The position numbers were made by a program, and so were the translations under genes. Positions 51,628 through 62,500 of a stretch of 62,500 nt of DNA are shown piece after piece (the stretch's first letter is position 1; each line of letters starts with the position of its first letter). This DNA comes from Paenibacillus phoenicis (GTDB taxonomy: Bacteria; Bacillota; Bacilli; Paenibacillales; Paenibacillaceae), in contig NZ_JAYERP010000001.1 in assembly GCF_034718895.1 (NCBI RefSeq), positions 3,070,001-3,132,500 of the forward strand, written 5' to 3'. The notes under the pieces were generated by a model. It saw nothing but the letters and a program-made list of their open reading frames with translations. It was not told the origin of the DNA and did not search any database.

Positions 51628-52362
51628 TCATCGTTTGGGACGATACGCTTCTTGAGCATCATTGTCTTCATCGTCCTGATGTTTGCGGCGAAGCAGCCGG
51701 TTGATGTTCTGCCGAAGACCGTATGCCGCGTAAATGACCAATGGGATAAAAATCAACTTGGCTGTCTGATCCGGAAATACGACGGCGATCACCACCGCAA
51801 AAATCACAACCAGCGGCGTATACAGGATGGTTCTCTTTGGTAAGCCGATCTTTTTGAAATTCGGATATCTTACCGTGCTAATCATCAAATACGATAACAG
51901 AATCATGGATACCACAAAGTATGGTGCCGAAATTTCCCGGTAAAACAGCGACAGTGTTGCCAGAACCCCGCCTGCAGCCGGAATCGGCAACCCGATGAAA
52001 TAGCCCGGAGCCCCCTTCTGAACGTTAAACCGGGCCAGCCGCAACGCCCCGCACATCGGGAAGATGATCGTGACTGCCCAAGCGACGCCGGAAGGAAGGC
52101 TGTGAAAAGAAATCATGTACATAATCAGTGCTGGAGCCAAACCAAATGATATCAGATCCGATAAAGAATCGAGCTCTTTGCCGAACTCGCTTTGAGCGTT
52201 CAGCGCACGGGCGACCCGTCCGTCTAAACCATCGAGCAGCATAGCGACAATTACCATAATGGCGGCCAAGCTAAATCGGCCTTCCATTGCCAGCAAAATC
52301 GCCAGCATTCCGAGAACCAAGTTACCTAATGTAAAAAGGTTCGGAAGGGATTTTGTAATCAT
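51628..52362 (-). CDS. pssA: CDP-diacylglycerol-serine O-phosphatidyltransferase
   Basis: A 244-residue membrane CDP-alcohol phosphatidyltransferase making phosphatidylserine, the precursor of phosphatidylethanolamine. The catalytic motif is DGLDGRVARALNAQSEFGKE then LDSLSD, i.e. DGxxARxxxxxSxFGxxLDSxxD with the metal-binding Asp residues. Several membrane segments follow, and the tail is charged (RRKHQDDEDNDAQEA). The ATG at 52362 follows GAGGTGA. It is not at this position in B. subtilis, where yacL follows disA directly. Confidence 0.92.
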   Translation of the reverse strand: MITKSLPNLFTLGNLVLGMLAILLAMEGRFSLAAIMVIVAMLLDGLDGRVARALNAQSEFGKELDSLSDLISFGLAPALIMYMISFHSLPSGVAWAVTIIFPMCGALRLARFNVQKGAPGYFIGLPIPAAGGVLATLSLFYREISAPYFVVSMILLSYLMISTVRYPNFKKIGLPKRTILYTPLVVIFAVVIAVVFPDQTAKLIFIPLVIYAAYGLRQNINRLLRRKHQDDEDNDAQEAYRPKR

Positions 52363-52412
52363 CTCTTCACCTCGAGTAGATATTCCTGAACCATTCATTG
52401 ATGATAGGTGAT

Positions 52413-53492
52413 TTAGATTTGTCTGTCAATGAACACCTGTTCCTGCAAGCGTTTGAGCCCCTCTTTGATGGAGCGTGCCCGCACCTCGCCGATCCCGTCG
52501 ACTTCATCCAGCTCCTCGATGCTGGCCATCATCACATTTGGTAAGCGGCCAAACCGTTCGACCAGATTGTGAATAATGACATTGGGCAAACGGGGAATTT
52601 TATTCAACACGCGATATCCCCGCGGTGAGATCAACTCCTCCGAAGTCGCGGCGGAAGAAGGATAACCCAAGAGCTTCGTGATATGGTTATCATCCAGCAG
52701 CTCATCGTCGGTGGAGCGTTTCAGCCCCATAATAATTTCTCGGATCGCTTCGTCGGAGTCTTCTTTGGCATAGTCTTTATACAGCAGCCAAGCCTCTTCC
52801 TCCATGTTGCTGACCAGTTCCTCCATCTGCATGCTGATCAGACGTCCCTCGGTCCCCAATTCGTTGATGAACCGTTTGATCTCCATCTTGATCCGGATGA
52901 CCATTTCCACCCGTTGAATGACGTTGATCACCTCTGGCAAGGATACAAGCTCCTCAAATTCGGAGGCCGTCAGGTTCGTTAAGGCTTGATTCAGAACGGA
53001 GCGGTACTTCTCCAACGTCTGAATCGCTTGGTTCGCCTTGGTCAGGATCACGCCGATTTCCTTCAGGGCATACCGTAATCCCCCTTGATACAGCGTGATA
53101 ATGTTCCGGCGCTGGGAGATGGAGACGACCAGCTTGCCGGTCTGTTTGGCCACCCGTTCGGCCGTACGGTGCCGGATCCCTGTCTCCGAGGAAGCGATCG
53201 AGGAGTCGGGGATAAGTTGAGTATTGGCATACAGGATTCGCTTCAAGTCTTCGCTAAGGATAATGGCTCCGTCCATTTTGGCCAGCTCATAGAGATAGTT
53301 CGGCGAGAAATCACAGTTGATGGAGAAGCCGCCCTCAACGACTTCCATGACCTCCGGGCTGTAACCAACAACAATCAGACCACCGGTTTTGGCCCGTAAC
53401 ACGTTTTCGAGTCCGTCACGAAAAGCCGTTCCCGGTGCGACAAGTTTCAGCAATTCGTTCATTTTCTCTGCATGGGTAGTTTCCTTCATCAT
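52413..53492 (-). CDS. disA: DNA integrity scanning diadenylate cyclase DisA
   Basis: A 359-residue enzyme making c-di-AMP from two ATP. The DAC domain has [20 protein letters not shown] (DGA) and [20 protein letters not shown] (RHR). A helical spine ([20 protein letters not shown]) precedes the C-terminal helix-hairpin-helix DNA-binding domain ([20 protein letters not shown]). It reports DNA damage and delays sporulation in Bacillus. The stop of radA lies 10 bases upstream, as in the usual radA-disA pair. Confidence 0.96.
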   Translation of the reverse strand: MMKETTHAEKMNELLKLVAPGTAFRDGLENVLRAKTGGLIVVGYSPEVMEVVEGGFSINCDFSPNYLYELAKMDGAIILSEDLKRILYANTQLIPDSSIASSETGIRHRTAERVAKQTGKLVVSISQRRNIITLYQGGLRYALKEIGVILTKANQAIQTLEKYRSVLNQALTNLTASEFEELVSLPEVINVIQRVEMVIRIKMEIKRFINELGTEGRLISMQMEELVSNMEEEAWLLYKDYAKEDSDEAIREIIMGLKRSTDDELLDDNHITKLLGYPSSAATSEELISPRGYRVLNKIPRLPNVIIHNLVERFGRLPNVMMASIEELDEVDGIGEVRARSIKEGLKRLQEQVFIDRQI

Positions 53493-53502
53493 CTAATGCC
53501 CC

Positions 53503-54870
<1,368 letters not shown>

Positions 54871-54939
54871 TTATCTCTCCTTCTCGCCTCTGCAATATTT
54901 TACAGACTTAGCAGACACCGTATCGTTAGGGTTACTAAA

Positions 54940-54968
54940 ATTTTACCACCCTTTCGCTTTGATCGAAA
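54940..54968 (-). promoter_or_regulatory. Probable promoter of radA-disA
   Basis: Minus strand TTTCGA (54963-54968), 17-base spacer, extended TGG-TAAAAT (-10 at 54940-54945), just downstream of the clpC terminator. The -35 is weak. Confidence 0.5.
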
Positions 54969-55003
54969 GCTATGAGACCACGGCCGCCATGGCGGCAGGA
55001 TTT

Positions 55004-55044
55004 AAAAAAGGCAGCCCCAAAGCATCGCTTTGGAAGCTGCCTTT
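55004..55044 (-). terminator. Terminator after clpC
   Basis: Minus strand AAAGGCAGCTTCCAAAGC and GCTTTGGGGCTGCCTTT form a stem of about 16 pairs with a small bulge, closed by GAT and followed by a short T-run. Ends the ctsR operon. Confidence 0.85.
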
Positions 55045-55107
55045 CACTTATTTCATCGGCTTTAACGTTACGGATTTGTAGAATTTAACTACATTTTTTT
55101 ACACAAG

Positions 55108-57552
<2,445 letters not shown>

Positions 57553-57585
57553 CTTCTCCTACACCTCCATAGTTGGTACTACCCG

Positions 57586-58644
57586 TTATTTTCCCATTCG
57601 TTCCCGAATGAGTTTGGCGCGGTACATATCCCGTTCCCCCGGGGACATGCTGCTGCTAAATTTCTTCTGCAAAAAACCGGGCTGCGTCATGACGTTCAAT
57701 TCATTTAGCGCTTGAGTTGATACGCCTTCGATTAACCCTAAGTCAACGCCGAGCCGGACATCCGACAGCCGCTGGGCGGCTTCCTTCGAGTCGATGATGT
57801 ACGCCTGGGACAAAATCCCGTAGGAGCGCATCACCCGGTCCATCATGCGCAGCCGCGATTCGCTGATCAGCTTCTCACGCGCCGTCTTCTCATGCTGAAT
57901 GATCTGCAGAACCACGCCGTATAAATTTTCGATGATCTCAGCTTCGCTTTGTCCTAGTGTAATCTGATTTGAGATTTGAAACAAGTTACCCATCGCTTCG
58001 CTGCCTTCGCCGTAGATCCCGCGAACAGTTAAGCCGACCTGCGATACCGCAGATAAAATCCGCCCGATCTGCTGCGTCAGCACCAGTGCCGGCAAATGCA
58101 TCATGACCGAAGCACGAAGTCCGGTTCCTACATTCGTCGGACAGCTGGTTAAGTATCCGCGCCGGTCGTCGAAGGCATAATCCACATGGGATTCGAAAAT
58201 GTCGTCGATTGCCGTCGCTTTTTCCCAAGCCTCTTGGACCTGGAGCCCCGGATATAAACACTGGATGCGCAAATGATCCTCTTCGTTCACCATAATGCTC
58301 AGGCTCTCATCTTCGCTGATGAAGACCGCTCCATTTCTGGAGTCATTCGCCAGGTTCGGACTGATCAAATGCTTCTCAACCAGTACTCGTTTATCCAATT
58401 CATCCAAGTCTGCAAGAAGCACCGGGTATAGCTTGCCGTGAGCCTGGAGTGCTTTATCGCTTAGAACCCCCTGCAGAAGCTTCAGCACCTCTTCCGATTG
58501 CGTGTTGGTGGCCAACATCGGGAAGGGATGGTGCAGGATGTTGCGGGCGATCCGTACCCGGCTGCTCATAACGATATCGGACTCTTTCCCTTTGCGGCTC
58601 ATCCATTCGCTCAGCGGCTGTTCGGTAAATCGGAGATTGGTCAC
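57586..58644 (-). CDS. mcsB: Protein arginine kinase McsB
   Basis: A 352-residue phosphagen-kinase-like enzyme that phosphorylates protein arginines, marking them for ClpCP. It has DIVMSSRVRIARN (nucleotide-binding arginines), EDHLRIQCLYPGLQVQEAWE (NEEDHL-type motif), GYLTSCPTNVGTGLRASVMM (catalytic Cys region), and VRGIYGEGSEAMGNLFQISN. The start is the GTG at 58644, eight bases after GGAGG. It inactivates CtsR during heat stress. Confidence 0.95.
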   Translation of the reverse strand: MTNLRFTEQPLSEWMSRKGKESDIVMSSRVRIARNILHHPFPMLATNTQSEEVLKLLQGVLSDKALQAHGKLYPVLLADLDELDKRVLVEKHLISPNLANDSRNGAVFISEDESLSIMVNEEDHLRIQCLYPGLQVQEAWEKATAIDDIFESHVDYAFDDRRGYLTSCPTNVGTGLRASVMMHLPALVLTQQIGRILSAVSQVGLTVRGIYGEGSEAMGNLFQISNQITLGQSEAEIIENLYGVVLQIIQHEKTAREKLISESRLRMMDRVMRSYGILSQAYIIDSKEAAQRLSDVRLGVDLGLIEGVSTQALNELNVMTQPGFLQKKFSSSMSPGERDMYRAKLIRERMGK

Positions 58645-58656
58645 CCTACATCCCTC

Positions 58657-59181
58657 CTACTCTGCAGATAAGTTCTTCTCAAGCTCGCGAATTTGGTCCC
58701 GCAGCGCTGCTGCCACCTCGAACTCCTCTTGGAGGATCCGGTATTGCAGCTCACGGCGAAGATCATCGAGCTTACGTTTTACTTGAATATGACCGCCGAT
58801 CCGTTTCGGCACCTTCCCGACATGAACGGTATTGCCGTGGACCTTCTTAAACAGCGGATCCAGACGATCATTAAAATATTTGTAACAAGAACTGCACCCA
58901 AAACGCCCGATTTTGCTGAACTGGGAATACGTCATACCGCATTCTTCGCAGCGCAGATGTTCTGGTGTGCTGTGCCCGGAAATCTGACCTTTGGTCGCCG
59001 GGCCTAAATCAAGGAAGCCCGACAGCAGGTTATGAATCGAAAAGCCGCCCGAGGTGCCGGGAATCAGCTCCCCTTTTTCCCTGGCGCAGGTTTCACAGAA
59101 GTGAAACTCCGTCTTCTCACCATTCACGATTTTCGTAAAATGCAAGGTTGCCGGGCGTTTGCCGCATTCTTGGCATTGCAT
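58657..59181 (-). CDS. mcsA: McsA, zinc-finger/UVR activator of McsB
   Basis: A 174-residue protein with four CxxC motifs: CQECG (residues 3-7), CETC, CEECG and CSSC, forming two zinc sites. A C-terminal UVR coiled-coil (IQVKRKLDDLRRELQYRILQ, EEFEVAAALRDQIRELEK) follows. It activates McsB and protects against heavy metals in Bacillus. The ATG at 59181 follows AAGGAGG. Confidence 0.94.
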   Translation of the reverse strand: MQCQECGKRPATLHFTKIVNGEKTEFHFCETCAREKGELIPGTSGGFSIHNLLSGFLDLGPATKGQISGHSTPEHLRCEECGMTYSQFSKIGRFGCSSCYKYFNDRLDPLFKKVHGNTVHVGKVPKRIGGHIQVKRKLDDLRRELQYRILQEEFEVAAALRDQIRELEKNLSAE

Positions 59182-59252
59182 CGCACGTCCCTCCTTACGG
59201 GATAGACTAAGACAGCAGATCCTTAAACCTGTATTTGTGTTACATCATGCTG

Positions 59253-59711
59253 TTAACTCAACAATGAGATTAACATCGCTCGCATCATTCTTGCCCGGAT
59301 CTGGTCGCGATACGGCAGTTTCACTGCCAGCACATCGCGGGATATCGCCGAGCGCATCATTGCGGCCTCCCGAGGGGTCAAAATACGGGCTTCCTCCAGG
59401 CGATAAATCAATCCTTCCGCCGCAGATTGCCCGATCTCTTCCCCAATCGTTTCATGCAAGTGGGTGTGCAGCGATGATGGTCCCGGCAGTTGAAGGCGCC
59501 GAATCCGAACATAACCGCCACCGCCGCGCTTGCTCTCGACCAGGTACCCTTTCTCCAGAGTAAAACGGGTGCTGATGACATAGTTTATTTGCGACGGCAC
59601 GCAGGAAAATTGGTCGGCAAGTTCGTTACGTTGAATCTCTATAATCCCCTCAGGACTTTCATGCAAAATACTCTTGAGATATTTTTCGATAATATCGGAG
59701 ATATTACGCAT
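59253..59711 (-). CDS. ctsR: Transcriptional repressor CtsR
   Basis: A 152-residue class III heat-shock repressor. The winged helix-turn-helix has IQRNELADQFSCVPSQINYV, ISTRFTLEKGYLVESKRGGG with the conserved tetraglycine wing loop that senses heat. The C-terminal four-helix part follows (GLIYRLEEARILTPREAAMM). The ATG at 59711 is seven bases after GGAGG. It represses its own operon through the operator at 60040-60056. Confidence 0.96.
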   Translation of the reverse strand: MRNISDIIEKYLKSILHESPEGIIEIQRNELADQFSCVPSQINYVISTRFTLEKGYLVESKRGGGGYVRIRRLQLPGPSSLHTHLHETIGEEIGQSAAEGLIYRLEEARILTPREAAMMRSAISRDVLAVKLPYRDQIRARMMRAMLISLLS

Positions 59712-60039
59712 CACTCATCCTCCATTATTCCATACGTGTATCTCATGTTGCGGTTTGACACCATTAAGTCGTCAAGAACGGATGCGCGTCTCGGCCTAGA
59801 GGCACATCGCAATCATTAAGAACGGTTGCTTGTGATCATGGCCTTAGAAGCACATATCATCGTCAAGAACGGATGCTGGCCGCTTGCTATGACATAAGAT
59901 GCTTGTCGCGTCGAATTGGTCATGGCCCGCGAGGCACATCGCATCATCAAGAACGGACGCTGTCATGGCCTAAGAGCATCGCACCGGATGCAGGTAATCA
60001 CCTATAGGGCGCACTGTGATCCGGTTCTGTTCTGTTGAC
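59712..60039 (-). repeat. ctsR leader with imperfect direct repeats
   Basis: A leader of about 345 bases carries at least four imperfect copies of a unit that starts (T)CAAGAACGGATGC (plus strand) and ends CATGGCCTAGAGGCACATCG-like, beginning near 59771, 59816, 59862 and 59947. Unit 3 has an insertion of about 36 bases. No open frame or known RNA family was recognised. Confidence 0.65.
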
Positions 60040-60056
60040 TTTGACTTTCTTTGACT
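60040..60056 (-). promoter_or_regulatory. CtsR operator
   Basis: Minus strand AGTCAAAGAAAGTCAAA: two direct heptads of the CtsR consensus (RGTCAAA-NAN-RGTCAAA). A further GTCAA overlaps downstream. It covers about +1 to +17 of the promoter, so bound CtsR would block transcription of ctsR-mcsA-mcsB-clpC. Confidence 0.92.
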
Positions 60057-60063
60057 TTATAAA

Positions 60064-60091
60064 CATTATACCATAATTTGATGATTTGCCA
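60064..60091 (-). promoter_or_regulatory. Sigma-A promoter of the ctsR operon
   Basis: Minus strand TTGGCA (60086-60091), 16-base spacer, extended -10 TGG-TATAAT (TATAAT at 60064-60069). The start would be at about 60057, beside the CtsR operator. Confidence 0.85.
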
Positions 60092-60214
60092 AGAGGGGCT
60101 ACAGTTTCAGTTCCAGTGTGGACTTTACGATTACAAAATATTCGTGCTAAAGCGTATGAGAACACAGCCCAGTTGGTGCCTTTAGCACAGCGTGTCCTTC
60201 ATCTTCAGGCGATT

Positions 60215-60392
60215 CCTGCAAAAATACAGTTATTTTGCGGGGGAGTGGCCGTTTTGCCTGGAATGCCTGCAAAAGTGCAGGCTTTTGGGGCCGATTTGCT
60301 CGAATTGACCTAAATCGAGAAAAATAACTGCACTTTTGCAGGCTTTGACCGAGAAATCGAGATTTCTCCGAAAAAAACTGTACTTTTGCAGG
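60215..60392. repeat. Four CCTGCAAAA-type repeats, head to head
   Basis: Four copies of a ~21-base element close to CCTGCAAAAGTRCAGTTWTTT: plus strand at 60215-60237 and 60266-60286, minus strand at 60322-60342 and 60372-60392. The two pairs face each other and could fold into a long hairpin. No gene lies in this stretch between the ctsR promoter and the 5S terminator. Confidence 0.7.
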
Positions 60393-60424
60393 TTTCCAGC
60401 TCGGGGCAAGCACAAGTCAAACAC

Positions 60425-60460
60425 AAAAAGAGCACCACCGGATCATCGGCAGTGCTCTTT
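60425..60460 (-). terminator. Terminator of the rRNA operon
   Basis: Minus strand AAAGAGCACTGCCG and CGGTGGTGCTCTTTTT form a stem with one mismatch, closed by ATGATC and followed by T5, directly after 5S rRNA. Confidence 0.88.
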
Positions 60461-60467
60461 CTTCTTT

Positions 60468-60584
60468 GCTTGGCAGCGTCCTACTCTCCCAGGACCCTTC
60501 GGTCCAAGTACCATCGGCGCTGGAGGGCTTAACGGTCGTGTTCGGGATGGGAACGAGTGGAACCCCTCCGCCATTGCCACCAAA
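60468..60584 (-). rRNA. rrf: 5S ribosomal RNA
   Basis: 117 bases. The minus strand starts TTTGGTGGCAATGGCGGAGG, contains the loop C and helix III segment TCCCATCCCGAACACGACCG, and ends CTGGGAGAGTAGGACGCTGC-CAAGC. The 5' and 3' ends pair (TTTGGTGGC with GCTGCCAAG). The exact ends may differ by one or two bases. Confidence 0.96.
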
Positions 60585-60723
60585 CATGATTTTTGCGCTG
60601 CTTTTACTTCCGCGCTTTCCGCTTCAGCAAAAGATCAAACCTTATAAAAGGCGTGCAGCTAAAAATCGGTTCAAGGTTTAATCCTTGAAAACTGGATACG
60701 AAACTAGATTTGCATTTTATTTT
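60585..60723 (-). other. 23S-5S spacer
   Basis: Internal spacer of the rRNA operon, with no tRNA. A TTCAAGG / CCTTGAA hairpin (60670-60689) lies after CTAGTTTCGTATCCAGTTT, which resembles rRNA processing sequences of Bacillota. Confidence 0.75.

Positions 60724-62500
<1,777 letters not shown>

Noticed and set aside
59771..59995. Possible CRISPR-like array in the ctsR leader
   Set aside because: The repeats are imperfect and of uneven spacing, there are no unique constant-length spacers, and no cas genes are present.
60585..60723. Possible tRNA gene between 23S and 5S rRNA
   Set aside because: No cloverleaf or CCA end is visible; the spacer holds only a short processing-type hairpin.

Overview
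This window is core chromosome of a spore-forming Bacillota, most likely Paenibacillus or a close relative. It carries sporulation and germination genes (pdaB, kbaA, gerD, cwlD, sigH), T-box and ribosomal-protein leader RNAs, strong AAGGAGG ribosome-binding sites and frequent GTG/TTG starts. The gene order is close to Bacillus subtilis but departs from it in ways typical of Paenibacillaceae: sat-cysH beside cwlD, and pssA beside disA. These comparisons rest on remembered gene order, not on a search.

Nearly everything is transcribed leftwards (minus strand), so the biological order runs from high to low coordinates. At the right edge is the 3' part of a 23S rRNA gene, then 5S rRNA and a terminator. 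Next is the heat-shock operon ctsR-mcsA-mcsB-clpC with a clear CtsR operator, then radA, disA, pssA and (after one plus-strand gene) yacL, ispD, ispF and gltX. A cysteine T-box leader precedes cysE-cysS-mrnC-rlmB-rae1. Then come sigH, rpmG-secE-nusG, rplK-rplA, rplJ-rplL (with an L10 leader), an RsmC-like methyltransferase, and rpoB-rpoC. These are followed by an L7Ae-like gene, the str operon (rpsL-rpsG-fusA-tuf), and the S10/spc/alpha super-operon from rpsJ through secY, adk, map, infA and rpoA to rplQ. The left end has truA, rplM-rpsI (L13 leader), cysH-sat, cwlD, salA, gerD (+), kbaA and the tail of pdaB (+).

The genes form the transcription-translation core (RNA polymerase alpha, beta and beta'; most large and small ribosomal proteins; EF-G, EF-Tu, IF-1, NusG), the SecY/SecE translocon, rRNA and tRNA modification, protein quality control, cysteine and sulfate assimilation, isoprenoid synthesis, and sporulation. 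Regulation visible in the sequence includes sigma-A promoters, intrinsic terminators, a CtsR operator, a Cys T-box, L10, L13 and L1-type leader motifs, and several strong unassigned hairpins.

I found no phage, transposase, CRISPR, defence or biosynthetic cluster, and no clear new system. The unexplained material lies between genes: a 165-bp MITE-like element with imperfect terminal inverted repeats inside the str operon; eight copies of a TAACG-N12-(C/G)TTATT-type element in the two spacers around cysE; imperfect direct repeats in the long ctsR leader; and four head-to-head copies of a CCTGCAAAA-type repeat beside the rRNA operon. Two proteins carry unusual low-complexity insertions (GerD and MrnC).
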